The notes: generated by a model not told the origin, from the letters alone. Counted from the stretch's first letter, positions 16,326-25,596 are shown. The stretch: DNA of 64,000 bases from Nisaea sp. (GCF_034670185.1 NZ_JAXMNY010000001.1:1-64000), one strand, 5' to 3'. Made by a program: numbers and translations.

Positions 16326-17307
16326 TACCAATGTTCTGACCGAAGCGGATCTGCGTGCTCTTGTGACGCTCGATCTGGAAACAATCGACGTGGTTGAAAG
16401 CGCGTTCCGGGCGCTGGCCTCGGGTGAGGTCATCATGCCGCCGATCCTGTCCATGGATATCCCGGCGGTGAATGGCGAGGTCGATGTGAAGACCGCCTAT
16501 ATTCCGGGCTTTGACGGTTTTGCGATCAAGGTCAGCCCCGGTTTCTTCGACAATCCGAAACTGGGGCTGCCGAGCCTGAACGGGCTGATGATTCTGTTCT
16601 CGGCGAAGACCGGGCTGGTTGAGGCGTTGTTGCTGGATAACGGTTATTTGACAGACATACGCACCGCAGCCGCTGGAGCTGTCGCGGCTCGGCATCTGGC
16701 CCCCAAAGTGCACACCGCCGGGGTGATCGGCACGGGTGTACAGGCCCGGCTGCAGATCGAGGCCGCACGTCTCGTGCGCCCGTTCGAGCGGGTTCTGGTG
16801 TGGGGTCGGGACGCGGCAAATGCAAAGAAATGCGCCGCCGATCTTGCGGAAAAGCTCAGCATTGAAGTCCGCGTCGAGTCTGACCCGGCCCGGCTGGTCG
16901 CCGAAAGCCAGCTCGTCGTCACCACAACGCCGTCGCGTGAGCCGGTATTGCGGGCGGACTGGCTGCATCCGGGATTGCATATCACCGCCATGGGCTCGGA
17001 TCAGCCGGGAAAGGTGGAAGTGGATCCGGCGGTGTTTCGCCGGGTGGATGCCTATGTGCCGGACCGGCTCAGCCAGTGCCGTATACAGGGTGAGCTGCGG
17101 GCTGCGATCGAGGCTGGAGCCGCCAATGCGGACACGGTCTTTCCGGAGCTGGGGGAGGTGGTCGCGGGCCACGCGCCGGGCCGGAAATCGGCATCGGATA
17201 TCACCTTCGCGGATTTGACAGGCACTGGCGCGCAGGACACGGCGATCGCCACCCGCGCGGTTGCATTGGCCGTCATGGCCGGGGCCGGCACCCGGATTGC
17301 TTCCTGA
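16318..17307 (+). CDS. eutC: Ornithine cyclodeaminase/mu-crystallin family protein
   Basis: 329-aa NAD-dependent enzyme of the ornithine cyclodeaminase family. The Rossmann motif GTGVQARLQ and the typical NGLMILFSAKTGLVEALLLDNGYLT stretch (residues about 80-110) are clear. The GTG at 16318 is chosen over a TTG at 16300 because aagga lies ten bases before it; the start overlaps the eutB stop by 8 bases. Together with eutB and doeA it forms the hydroxyectoine degradation set. The downstream regulator begins one base after the stop. Confidence 0.87.
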   Translation: MPDTNVLTEADLRALVTLDLETIDVVESAFRALASGEVIMPPILSMDIPAVNGEVDVKTAYIPGFDGFAIKVSPGFFDNPKLGLPSLNGLMILFSAKTGLVEALLLDNGYLTDIRTAAAGAVAARHLAPKVHTAGVIGTGVQARLQIEAARLVRPFERVLVWGRDAANAKKCAADLAEKLSIEVRVESDPARLVAESQLVVTTTPSREPVLRADWLHPGLHITAMGSDQPGKVEVDPAVFRRVDAYVPDRLSQCRIQGELRAAIEAGAANADTVFPELGEVVAGHAPGRKSASDITFADLTGTGAQDTAIATRAVALAVMAGAGTRIAS

Positions 17308-17308
17308 C

Positions 17309-17791
17309 ATGGCGCTGAAGCTCGACGCCCGGGATGTGAAGATCCTCGCCATTCTGCAGCAGGAAGGACGGATCTCGAAATCCGATCTGGCACGGCGGGT
17401 GAACCTGTCCAACACGCCATGTTGGGAGCGGCTGCAGCGCCTGGAAGCGGCGGGCATTGTGCGTGGTTATGGGGCGCGGATCGCTCTGGAATTGTTCGCG
17501 GAACATGTCACGGTATTCGTGACGGCAGAGCTTGAAAATCACCGGAACGAGGATTTCATTCGGTTCGAGGAAGCGGTCGGGCGCGAGCCGGAGATCATCG
17601 GCTGCTGGGCGCTTGGCGGCGGGCTCGATTATCTCTTCCAGGTCGTGACCCGAAATGTCACCAGCTACCAGAGCCTGATAGACCGGATGCTGGAAAGCGA
17701 GGCGGGACTGAAGCGCTATTACAGCTACATCGTCACCAAGGAAGTGAAGGCGGGCGGCGCGATCCCGGTGGAGCTGTTCGCCGGCACCTGA
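17309..17791 (+). CDS. AsnC/Lrp-family regulator, DoeX-like
   Basis: 160-aa transcription factor. Residues about 6-60 form the N-terminal helix-turn-helix (ISKSDLARRVNLSNTPCWERLQRLE), followed by the RAM ligand-binding domain (about 70-150). It starts one base after eutC, so it is in the eut operon. DoeX, the AsnC/Lrp protein of ectoine catabolic clusters, responds to pathway intermediates; this protein is the probable equivalent by position. Whether it represses or activates here is unknown. Confidence 0.87.
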   Translation: MALKLDARDVKILAILQQEGRISKSDLARRVNLSNTPCWERLQRLEAAGIVRGYGARIALELFAEHVTVFVTAELENHRNEDFIRFEEAVGREPEIIGCWALGGGLDYLFQVVTRNVTSYQSLIDRMLESEAGLKRYYSYIVTKEVKAGGAIPVELFAGT

Positions 17792-17943
17792 TCGGGCAGA
17801 AAAATCACCCGGCTCAATGTGTCTCAGCCGAAAAACTCTCTGTCATGGGAGAGGAGTTCAGTCAGATCTTCGCCGGTTCCGGCACTAGGCTCTCCGGTGA
17901 ACAGCCTTGGGCCGTCCGGCCCGCGCCGCAGCGATAAGGAATC

Positions 17944-19323
17944 ATGATGCTTACCAACGACCAGCTCGCTCAGTGGGACCGGGAGAATTTCTTCCATCCC
18001 TCGACCCATCTTGCCCAGCATGCGCGCGGGGAAACCCCGACGCGGGTGATCACCGGCGGCTCCGGCGTCTATATCGAGGACCGGGACGGCAAGAAGATGC
18101 TGGACGGGTTCGCCGGTCTCTACTGCGTGAATGTCGGCTATGGCCGTCCGGAAATCGCCGAGGCCATCGCGGCCCAGGCGAAAGAGCTGGCCTACTATCA
18201 TTCCTATGTCGGGCACGGCACCGAAGCCTCGATCACGCTGTCCAAGATGGTGCTCGACCGGGCGCCGTCGAACATGTCGAAGGTCTATTTCGGTCTTGGC
18301 GGCTCGGACGCGAACGAAACCAACGTGAAGCTGGTCTGGTACTACAACAACGTGCTCGGCCGGCCGGAAAAGAAGAAGATCATCTCGCGCTGGCGCGGCT
18401 ATCACGGCTCCGGGCTGGTGACCGGCTCGCTAACCGGGCTTGAGCTGTTCCACAAGAAGTTCGACCTGCCGCTGTCGCAGGTCATCCACACCGATGCCCC
18501 GTATTATTTCCGCCGCCCGGACGTTGCCCAGAGCGAAGCGGACTTCACCGCCCATTGCGCCTCCGAGCTGGAAGCGCTGATCGAACGCGAGGGCGCGGAC
18601 ACCATCGCCGCCTTCATCGGTGAGCCGATTCTCGGCACCGGCGGCATCGTGCCGCCGCCGGCCGGCTACTGGGCCGCGATCCAGTCCGTCCTGAAGAAGC
18701 ACGACATCCTGCTGATCGCCGACGAGGTGGTGACCGGCTTCGGGCGGCTTGGCTCGATGATGGGCTGCGACCATTACGGCATTGAGGCGGATATCATCAC
18801 CATCGCCAAGGGCCTGACCTCGGCCTATGCGCCGCTGTCCGGCTCGATCATTTCGGACAAGGTCTGGAAGGTGTTGGAGCAGGGCACGGACGAGCTTGGC
18901 CCGATCGGCCATGGCTGGACCTATTCGGCGCACCCGATCGGGGCCGCCGCCGGTGTCGCGAACCTGGATCTGATCGACCGGCTCGGCCTGGTCGGCAATG
19001 CGAAGGAGATGGGTGCCTATTTCAACAAGGCCCTGGCCGATGCGCTCGGCTCCCACGCCCATGTCGGCGATGTCCGGGGCGAGGGGCTGCTGGCGGCCGT
19101 CGAGTTCGTCGAGGACAAGGAGAAGCGCACCTTCTTCGATCCGTCCCGCAAGATTGGCCCGGCCATGGCGTCTGCCCTGCTGGAGCAGGGTGTGATCGCC
19201 CGGGCCATGCCGCAGGGCGACATTCTCGGCTTCGCGCCGCCGCTCTGCCTGACCCGGGAAGAGGCTGACATCATTGTCGGCGCCACAGTCAAGGCGGCGG
19301 AGAAAGTGTTCGGCGCCGCCTAA
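17944..19323 (+). CDS. Class III PLP aminotransferase, DoeD-like
   Basis: 459-aa fold type I class III aminotransferase (GABA/diaminobutyrate type). The PLP lysine is Lys289 in IAKGLTSAY, preceded by the LLIADEVVTGFGR aspartate motif. The position, 152 bases after the AsnC-type regulator, suggests the diaminobutyrate transaminase step (DoeD) of ectoine catabolism, giving aspartate semialdehyde. Related enzymes use pyruvate or 2-oxoglutarate with many omega-amino donors, so the substrate is inferred from context. No DoeC-like semialdehyde dehydrogenase is in the window. Confidence 0.82.
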   Translation: MMLTNDQLAQWDRENFFHPSTHLAQHARGETPTRVITGGSGVYIEDRDGKKMLDGFAGLYCVNVGYGRPEIAEAIAAQAKELAYYHSYVGHGTEASITLSKMVLDRAPSNMSKVYFGLGGSDANETNVKLVWYYNNVLGRPEKKKIISRWRGYHGSGLVTGSLTGLELFHKKFDLPLSQVIHTDAPYYFRRPDVAQSEADFTAHCASELEALIEREGADTIAAFIGEPILGTGGIVPPPAGYWAAIQSVLKKHDILLIADEVVTGFGRLGSMMGCDHYGIEADIITIAKGLTSAYAPLSGSIISDKVWKVLEQGTDELGPIGHGWTYSAHPIGAAAGVANLDLIDRLGLVGNAKEMGAYFNKALADALGSHAHVGDVRGEGLLAAVEFVEDKEKRTFFDPSRKIGPAMASALLEQGVIARAMPQGDILGFAPPLCLTREEADIIVGATVKAAEKVFGAA

Positions 19324-19336
19324 CCATATGATTCCG

Positions 19337-19366
19337 GCCGGGCACCCTGCACACAGGGTGCCCGGC
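19337..19366. terminator. Hairpin terminator between convergent genes
   Basis: A perfect 13-bp GC-rich stem (19337-19349 with 19354-19366) with loop CACA, between the aminotransferase stop and the convergent EamA gene. It lacks a clear T-run on either side, so it may act as a rho-independent-like stop for both genes or as an RNA 3'-end protector. Confidence 0.65.
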
Positions 19367-19371
19367 TCTGG

Positions 19372-20364
19372 CTACTTCCTGGCGGTTGCTGCGCGTTTCT
19401 CCGCTCTGACCGTGTAAAGCGAGGTGGCGATGATGATGATGGCGCCGATCGTCGTCTCGAGATCGGGAATCTCGGCAAATACGGCGAAACCAATGATCGT
19501 CGCGAAAACCAGGCGGATGTAATCCATCGGGGCCACGGCAGAGGCTTCCCCCTCCTTGAAACCATGGATGTTGGACAATTGTCCGCAGACCGAGAACAGG
19601 CCGATCAGTCCCATGATCATCCATTCGTGGAGGCTTGGCGTGACCCAGAAGTAAATAGCCGGTGGCACCATAAGGAAGCCGACCATGATGGCTTGGTAGC
19701 TGAGGATGGTTACCGGGCGGTCGAACTGGGAAACTTTGCGGATGATGACCATGACGGCAGCGGCCGCAGCAGCCGCGACAACGGCCAGAACGGAATAGAT
19801 ATTCAGCCCGCCCGGGCCGGGCTGAACCATTACCAGCACACCGGCAAAGCCGATCAGGACCGCGAACCAGCGCCGGGGTCCGGCGACTTCCGACAGTACG
19901 ACCATGGCGAAAATAGTGACGAACAGGCTCTTGGCAAAACCGAGGGCGGTGGCTTCCGCCAGCGGCAGGTGAACCACAGCCGTAAAGCCGCAGGTCATGG
20001 CGATCAGGGCCAGGACAACGCGTGTCAGATGCAGTCCCAGATGGCGGGTTTTCAGAATATCCGGGAAGCCGGAGACCAGGACTGGCATCACCGTGCAGGT
20101 CATCACGATTTGCCGGAACAGCAGGATTTGCACGACCGGGATTGTATCGCCGATTGATTTGATCAGCGCGACCATGACGGTAAAGAAGAGTGCAGCGATC
20201 GCGACCCATATGGCGCCGCGTGCGTTTCCGGGCAGCGCCCTGAAGGGGCCTGTAATCGGTTTTCCCAGCACCGCGAGGTAAGTTGCGGACTTACTGAAAA
20301 TGGTCGGTGCGGACTCCGGGTGCTGCGGTTCTTGTGGAGTCTTGTCGTCGGGTTCGGTGACCAC
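19372..20364 (-). CDS. EamA/DMT-superfamily transporter
   Basis: 330-aa inner-membrane protein with about ten hydrophobic segments arranged as two EamA repeats; the first begins near ARGAIWVAIAALFF and the second after NIYSVLAVVAAA. It is probably a metabolite exporter. A longer frame upstream to 20610 is open, but the GTG at 20364 is preferred: gaagga lies nine bases before it and the extra N-terminus looks non-coding. The first 60 residues are a Pro/Glu-rich cytoplasmic extension, longer than usual. The substrate is unknown. It is convergent with the ectoine aminotransferase. Confidence 0.82.
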   Translation of the reverse strand: MVTEPDDKTPQEPQHPESAPTIFSKSATYLAVLGKPITGPFRALPGNARGAIWVAIAALFFTVMVALIKSIGDTIPVVQILLFRQIVMTCTVMPVLVSGFPDILKTRHLGLHLTRVVLALIAMTCGFTAVVHLPLAEATALGFAKSLFVTIFAMVVLSEVAGPRRWFAVLIGFAGVLVMVQPGPGGLNIYSVLAVVAAAAAAAVMVIIRKVSQFDRPVTILSYQAIMVGFLMVPPAIYFWVTPSLHEWMIMGLIGLFSVCGQLSNIHGFKEGEASAVAPMDYIRLVFATIIGFAVFAEIPDLETTIGAIIIIATSLYTVRAEKRAATARK

Positions 20365-20685
20365 GGCTGTGGGTCCTTCGGCGGCTGCGCGGGACTGGCG
20401 AGCCGCGATTACAATAAATCTGCTGGATACAAGCTGAATGGACAGCAATCTTCGCAGAAAGCTCCGTCGGCTGTCTACGCCCGGTCCTCCGCACGGGTGT
20501 CGTGCGTACGGTTCCTGAGAAGAGAGGCGCTGGTATCGGCAATAATTACAGGCAGGATGTCTGTCGTCGTGAACTGGCTCCGCAGGGGGCGGCAAGGTGA
20601 GCGACCGCATGTTGCTGCAGGTTTTCCCGGCTCAACGGAGAGAGTTTGGCACTGCCCCAGGTAATGCTAAGGTGTAGTCAGACCC
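20365..20685. other. Intergenic region, no gene seen
   Basis: About 320 bases between divergent starts of the EamA gene and the racemase remnant. I see no RNA gene, repeat or clear palindrome. It should carry the EamA promoter. Confidence 0.5.
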
Positions 20686-21036
20686 ATGAAGATTCTCGTT
20701 ATCAACCCGAACACAACCACTTCCATGACGGACAAGATCCGTGAGACCGCGCGTGCCGTCGCCGCGCCGGGCACGGAGATTGTTGCCATCAATCCGTTGG
20801 ACGGCCCCGTCAGCATCAAGGGGCACTACGATGAAGCCTATTGCTTGCCGGGGCTGCTGGCCGGCACTGACGAAAGAGACCGGTGTACCGGTAATCGACG
20901 GCGTCGCGGCAGTCGTGAAATTCTCCGAAGCCTTGGTCGGGCTTGGCCTGAAGACATGCAAACGCCTCGCTTACGAAAGCCCGAGGCCGAAACCTTATGG
21001 CGGAGCCTTCGCTGCCCCCGCCCCAAAAGCTGAATG
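20686..21036 (+). pseudogene. Asp/Glu (hydantoin) racemase remnant with internal deletion and frameshift
   Basis: The first 60 residues (MKILVINPNTTTSMTDKI...) are the intact N-terminus of an Asp/Glu/hydantoin racemase. From about 20860 that frame becomes nonsense, but another frame reads LTKETGVPVIDGVAAVVKF and KTCKRLAYESPRPKPYGG, which is the family's C-terminus. Family members are about 220-250 aa; here only about 115 codons remain. The middle, including at least one catalytic cysteine, is missing and the frames do not join. It is therefore inactive. It is followed 15 bases later by a GNAT gene. Confidence 0.85.
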
Positions 21037-21051
21037 ATGGAGGCCTGAGAG

Positions 21052-21897
21052 ATGGAGCAGGATTATACAATCCGCACGATGACGGGAGCCGAGGTTGAGG
21101 AGGCGGTCGGCTGGGCTGCCGCCGAGGGCTGGAACCCAGGCGCCAGCGACGCGGCCTGTTTCACATCGGTCGATCCGGAAGGTTTTATCGGCGGCTTTAT
21201 CGATGGCCGCATGATCGCCTCGATCTCGGTAGTAAATTACGATGCAGGCTTCTCCTTTCTCGGCTTCTACATTGTCCATCCGGATTTTCGCGGGAAAGGG
21301 TATGGCTACACGTTATGGCAAGCCGGGATGGGGCATGCGGGTGAGCGTACGGTCGGGCTCGACGGGGTTGTGGCGGAGCAGGAAAACTACAAACGCTCCG
21401 GCTTCGATTTCGCTTACCGGAATATCCGCTTTGGTGGTGTGCCGAAAGCGCTGGCCGTTGATGATGCGGCATTTCTGAAACCGCTCACTGCGCTTTCCGA
21501 TGAGCTACTTGCCTACGACCGGAAGCTGTTCCCGGCGCCGCGCGAACGTTTTCTGGATGCCTGGATCTCTGCGCTGGGGCATACTGGTTTCGCAGCGACG
21601 CGGGAGGGTGTGCTCGTGGGCTACGCCGTGGTCCGGCCGTGTCGCGCAGGCGCGAAGATTGGACCGCTCTTTGCCGATGACCCGGCAGTTGCGCGTCAGC
21701 TTGCGAAAGCAGCCATTGACGCTGCGGGGGATGGCGAGGTTTTCCTCGACGTGCCGGAGCCGAATGGCGAAGCCGTCGCGCTTGCCCGCGCGCTGGGTCT
21801 GGAGCCGGTATTCGAGACGGCCCGAATGTACCGCGGGGCCGCACCCGGCGTCGATCTAGAGCGGGTTTATGGCGTCACCACCTTCGAGCTTGGTTAG
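21052..21897 (+). CDS. GNAT N-acetyltransferase with a second C-terminal domain
   Basis: 281 aa. The N-terminal half (about 1-130) is a GNAT fold: the acetyl-CoA loop HPDFRGKGYGYTLW is the A motif (Q/RxxGxG/A). The C-terminal half (about 145-275) has the second GNAT-like domain of the YitH/DUF1248 type, with GYAVVRPCRAGAKIGPLFADD. The acceptor substrate is unknown. The gene probably shared a transcript with the now broken racemase upstream. A weak, imperfect hairpin lies just downstream (about 21905-21935). Confidence 0.85.
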   Translation: MEQDYTIRTMTGAEVEEAVGWAAAEGWNPGASDAACFTSVDPEGFIGGFIDGRMIASISVVNYDAGFSFLGFYIVHPDFRGKGYGYTLWQAGMGHAGERTVGLDGVVAEQENYKRSGFDFAYRNIRFGGVPKALAVDDAAFLKPLTALSDELLAYDRKLFPAPRERFLDAWISALGHTGFAATREGVLVGYAVVRPCRAGAKIGPLFADDPAVARQLAKAAIDAAGDGEVFLDVPEPNGEAVALARALGLEPVFETARMYRGAAPGVDLERVYGVTTFELG

Positions 21898-22039
21898 TAC
21901 AAAACCGGGAAGGGCGCTCTGGCCTTTCTCCCCGGACTGTTCTGAGCGTTAGATGCGCAAACTCGGTTTTTAGACTGGTGCCGGAGCTGGTGACCTGGCC
22001 GGTCGAGTAATGATCCGGAAGAATTGATCGAAGACGTGG

Positions 22040-22504
22040 TTACTCCGGCTCTGCCAATGGCGCCCGGCTCAGGGCGTTTCTGGCATTGGCGAGTTTTGCT
22101 GCCAGGCGCAGGAATTCAGTACGTTCGTCAGGCTCCAGCCCTTCGGTCATGAGTGTTTGGATTTCCTGCACCAACGGGGTCACTGCCCGGTAGCGGTCGC
22201 GGCCGGCGTCAGTCAGATGCATCTCCCGGGCGCGCCGGTCGCGCGGATTGGTCCTGCGGATTACCAGCCCTTTTGTCTCCAGCTTGTCGAGAACCGTGCC
22301 GATGGTGGCCCGGTCATAGGCGATCAGCCCGGCGAGGGTGGCCTGATCGATGCCGGGCTTCTGCTCCAGCGTCGCAAGGCAGGCATATTGCACCGGCGTC
22401 AGGTCATAGCCGGCGGCCTTCAGGCGATCCTGGAACACTGAGACCGAAATCTGGTTCAGCCGCCGGATCAGGTGACCGGCCATGGCATGTATCTTCAGAC
22501 TCAT
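22040..22504 (-). CDS. MarR-family transcriptional regulator
   Basis: 154-aa winged helix-turn-helix protein. The recognition region IDQATLAGLIAYDRATIGTVLDKLE and the wing RRTNPRDRRAREMHLT are typical MarR. The ATG at 22504 is preferred, with aggag five bases upstream, over an earlier ATG. It is divergent from the 3-hydroxybenzoate/gentisate genes and very probably controls them in response to an aromatic acid, as MarR proteins do in such clusters. Confidence 0.92.
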   Translation of the reverse strand: MSLKIHAMAGHLIRRLNQISVSVFQDRLKAAGYDLTPVQYACLATLEQKPGIDQATLAGLIAYDRATIGTVLDKLETKGLVIRRTNPRDRRAREMHLTDAGRDRYRAVTPLVQEIQTLMTEGLEPDERTEFLRLAAKLANARNALSRAPLAEPE

Positions 22505-22546
22505 GGCGCTCCTGTGGCCCGCGTGGGCCTGCAATTGCCTATATAG

Positions 22547-22558
22547 TAAGTATGCTTA
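22547..22558. promoter_or_regulatory. Candidate MarR operator
   Basis: Inverted repeat TAAG-N4-CTTA in an AT-rich patch of the 153-base gap between the marR-like gene and the hydroxylase. Its position fits autoregulation and control of the divergent operon. It is short, so confidence is limited. Confidence 0.4.
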
Positions 22559-22657
22559 TCAACTTGACCTTTTGATGCAACAGGTATTCTGTTGGCGTCT
22601 GAAGAATGCCTTTGATCAGGAACGGCTGCGGCAAGACGGCTTGGGCAGGGAGGATAC

Positions 22658-23842
22658 ATGGTGGACCGACCCATACTCATTGCCGGTGGCGGCATTGGCG
22701 GCCTTGCGGCTGCTGCCGGGCTCGCGCAGAACGGCTTCCCCTCGCTCGTGCTTGAGCAGGCGGCTGAGTTGGGCGAGATCGGCGCCGGGATCCAGATCGG
22801 CCCGAACGGTTTTCATTCCTTCGACTATCTCGGCATTGGCGACGAGGCGCGGGCGCAGGCGGTCTATATCGACGCGCTCCGCCTGATGGACGCGCAGACC
22901 GCCGAGGAGATCGCCCAGGTGCCGCTGGGCGAGGATTTTCGCCGCCACATGGGCAACCCATATGCCGTGGTCCACCGGGCAGACCTACACAAGGCGCTGC
23001 TGGATTATTGTGTTGCCAGTCCGCTGGTGGAGCTCAGGACGAGCCACAAGGCGACCGGCTATGAGCAGGATGGAAACAGCGTCACGCTGTTGCTGGATGG
23101 CCGCAATCCAATTACCAGCAGCGCACTGATCGGTGCCGAGGGGCTGCACTCACCTGTACGGGCTCAACTCGTCGGGGACGGGGCGCCGCGCATTTCCGGA
23201 CACACCACCTATCGCTCCGTCATTCCGACCGAACAGATGCCGGAGGATCTGCGCTGGAACGCTGCAACGCTCTGGGCCGGGCCGAAATGCCATATCGTTC
23301 ATTACCCGCTGAAGGGCTGGAAGGTCTTCAATCTGGTCGTGACCTATCACCGGGATCTGCAGGAAGCGATTTCCGGCCGCCCGGTCTCCAAGGACGAGGT
23401 CGCGCAAGGTTTCGAGCATGTCCATCCGCGCGCCCGGCAGATCATCGAGCATGGCGATAACTGGAAGCTCTGGGTGTTGTGCGACCGGGATCCGGTGGAC
23501 AATTGGGTCGATGGCCGGGTCGCCCTGCTCGGCGACGCCGCGCACCCGATGCTGCAATATTTCGCCCAAGGCGCCTGCATGGCGATGGAGGACGCGGTCT
23601 GCCTCGCGGAGACCATGAAGCGCGGGGACGGCGATATCGAAGCCGTACTCAACAGCTATCAGCAGCAACGCATCGCCCGCACCGCGCGGGTGCAAGTCGG
23701 CAGCCGGCTGATCGGCGATTATGTCTATCACCCGGACGGCGCCTTGGCGGCGGCGCGCAATAAGGTGCTGTCCAGCCGGACGCCCGCCGAATGGTATGAT
23801 CGCCTGCACTGGCTGTACGGCTCTAACGGATTACAGAACTGA
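22658..23842 (+). CDS. 3-hydroxybenzoate 6-hydroxylase (FAD monooxygenase)
   Basis: 394-aa class A flavoprotein monooxygenase. It has the N-terminal FAD motif GGGIGGLAAA and the GD motif VALLGDAAHPMLQYFAQGAC; the YFAQGACMAMEDA variant is characteristic of the 3-hydroxybenzoate 6-hydroxylase group within the salicylate hydroxylase-like family. It should convert 3-hydroxybenzoate to gentisate using NADH and oxygen. The next gene encodes gentisate dioxygenase, which supports the call. An aromatic substrate other than 3-hydroxybenzoate cannot be excluded. Confidence 0.88.
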   Translation: MVDRPILIAGGGIGGLAAAAGLAQNGFPSLVLEQAAELGEIGAGIQIGPNGFHSFDYLGIGDEARAQAVYIDALRLMDAQTAEEIAQVPLGEDFRRHMGNPYAVVHRADLHKALLDYCVASPLVELRTSHKATGYEQDGNSVTLLLDGRNPITSSALIGAEGLHSPVRAQLVGDGAPRISGHTTYRSVIPTEQMPEDLRWNAATLWAGPKCHIVHYPLKGWKVFNLVVTYHRDLQEAISGRPVSKDEVAQGFEHVHPRARQIIEHGDNWKLWVLCDRDPVDNWVDGRVALLGDAAHPMLQYFAQGACMAMEDAVCLAETMKRGDGDIEAVLNSYQQQRIARTARVQVGSRLIGDYVYHPDGALAAARNKVLSSRTPAEWYDRLHWLYGSNGLQN

Positions 23843-23901
23843 GCGCGGCCCCCCGGAAGTAACGATGGCCGGCCGCGACACGAACGGAGGAGGAAGAAGA
23901 G

Positions 23902-25008
23902 ATGAGCGCAGAACAGGATCATTCGAACGTCGCGCATGCCATGCAGCCGGACGACAGCCCGGAGCTGCGCGCACTCTACAAGGGGTTCGAGGACGAGCAT
24001 CTGATGCCGCTCTGGACCCAGCTTGGCGATCTGATGCCTATGCATCCGAAACCGAAGGCCGTGCCGCATGTCTGGAAATGGTCGAAGCTGCTGCCGCTGG
24101 CGGAGAAGTCGGGCGAGTTGGTGCCGGTCGGGCGCGGCGGGGAGCGCAGGGCCATCGGGCTCGCCAATCCGGGGCTGGGCGGCAATGCCTATGTCAGCCC
24201 GACGCTGTGGGCGGCGATCCAGTATCTCGGTCCGAAAGAAACCGCACCGGAACATAGGCATGCCCAGAACGCTTTCCGCTTCGTTGTCGAGGGTGAGGGG
24301 GTCTGGACGGTGGTGAACGGCGATCCGGTGCGGATGAGCCGGGGTGATCTGCTGCTGACGCCGGGCTGGCATTTCCACGGCCATCACAATGTCACCGACA
24401 AGCCGATGACATGGATCGACGGTTTGGATATCCCGTTCTCCCAGCACAACGATGTCGGTTTCTTCGAGTTCGGCTCCGACACGGTGACGGATTATGCGAC
24501 GCCTGATTTCTCCCAGGGTGAGCGGCTCTGGTGCCACCCGGGGCTGCGTCCGCTCTCCGGCCTGCAGGACACGGTGAGTACGCCGATCGGCGCCTATCGC
24601 TGGGAATTCACCGACCGCGCCCTGACTGAGCAGCTTCTGCTGGAGGATGAGGGGCAACCGGCGACGGTCGAGCCGGGTCATGCGGCCATCCGCTACGTCA
24701 ACCCGACGACGGGCCGGGACGTGATGCCGACCATCCGCACCCAGTTCCACCGCTTGCGTGAAGGGACCGAGACGCGGCCGCGCCGCGAGGTCGGCTCCTC
24801 CGTCTTCCAGGTATTCGAGGGGACTGGCGCGGTGGTGATGAACGGTGTCGAACACAAGCTGGAGAAGGGCGACATGTTCGTGGTGCCGTCCTGGATCCAG
24901 TGGTCATTGCAGGCGGAAACCCGCTTTGATCTGTTCCGCTTCTCCGATGCCCCGATCATGGAGCGGCTGAATTTCGCCCGCACCAAGATCGAAGGCGTGC
25001 AGGACTGA
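23902..25008 (+). CDS. Gentisate 1,2-dioxygenase
   Basis: 368-aa bicupin Fe(II) dioxygenase that opens gentisate to maleylpyruvate. Iron-binding histidines are visible as His118 and His120 (PEHRHAQNAF) and His157/His159 (PGWHFHGH) in the first cupin; the second cupin near residues 270-340 (FEGTGAVVMNG, KGDMFVVPSW) lacks a full ligand set, as in the family. The length fits gentisate dioxygenases. It lies 59 bases after the hydroxylase with ggaggagg upstream, and precedes the isomerase gene by 24 bases. Confidence 0.92.
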   Translation: MSAEQDHSNVAHAMQPDDSPELRALYKGFEDEHLMPLWTQLGDLMPMHPKPKAVPHVWKWSKLLPLAEKSGELVPVGRGGERRAIGLANPGLGGNAYVSPTLWAAIQYLGPKETAPEHRHAQNAFRFVVEGEGVWTVVNGDPVRMSRGDLLLTPGWHFHGHHNVTDKPMTWIDGLDIPFSQHNDVGFFEFGSDTVTDYATPDFSQGERLWCHPGLRPLSGLQDTVSTPIGAYRWEFTDRALTEQLLLEDEGQPATVEPGHAAIRYVNPTTGRDVMPTIRTQFHRLREGTETRPRREVGSSVFQVFEGTGAVVMNGVEHKLEKGDMFVVPSWIQWSLQAETRFDLFRFSDAPIMERLNFARTKIEGVQD

Positions 25009-25032
25009 TCGGTTCTGGAGTCGGGGGCGGGA

Positions 25033-25596
25033 ATGAGCGACTCTCTGGAGGCGGAACGCGCCGCATTGCGGGCCCGGCTCGGGGCTGGTGCCCGGTATGA
25101 CGCGTCGTCGGCCCCGGCGGAGGATCTTGTCCTCGCCCGGCGGGGAACGGCCTATTTTGCCCGCAGGCTGAACGAACTGACCGACCGTGAGCTTGACGCA
25201 CCGTCTTTGGTGCCGGGCTGGACCCGGCGGCATCTGGTCGCCCATATCGGCTATCACGCCCGGGGACTGACCCGGCTTGTCGATTGGGGGCGGACGGGCA
25301 TCGAGACGCCAATGTATGCCTCGCCAGCAGAACGCGATGCCGAGATCGAGCTTGGCGCGACATTGCCGGCTCAGGCGTTACGCCATCTTTTTACCCACTC
25401 CGCAGTACATCTGAATGTGGTGTGGCGTGATCTGGAAGACGCGCAGTGGGACGCGATCGTCGGGGCACTCGACGGCAGCGCCATAAGGTTGCGGGAGTTG
25501 CCGATGCTGCGGGCGCGAGAAATCTGGCAGCGCGCGCTCGCGCTCGGAAACGGCGGGGCCGCGCGCGATCTTCCCCCGCAGTTGCGCGGCTCTTAA
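25033..25596 (+). CDS. DinB/MDMPI-family protein, probable maleylpyruvate isomerase
   Basis: 187-aa helical-bundle protein with the maleylpyruvate isomerase N-terminal motif GWTRRHLVAHIGYHARGL (His67, His71, His75). It follows gentisate dioxygenase by 24 bases, so it probably isomerises maleylpyruvate to fumarylpyruvate. Characterised MDMPI enzymes use mycothiol, which proteobacteria lack. Here the E-x3-H metal-ligand pair near the C-terminus reads Glu163-x3-Arg167, and the protein is shorter than most. No fumarylpyruvate hydrolase gene is adjacent. The family call is good, the activity less sure. Confidence 0.75.
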   Translation: MSDSLEAERAALRARLGAGARYDASSAPAEDLVLARRGTAYFARRLNELTDRELDAPSLVPGWTRRHLVAHIGYHARGLTRLVDWGRTGIETPMYASPAERDAEIELGATLPAQALRHLFTHSAVHLNVVWRDLEDAQWDAIVGALDGSAIRLRELPMLRAREIWQRALALGNGGAARDLPPQLRGS

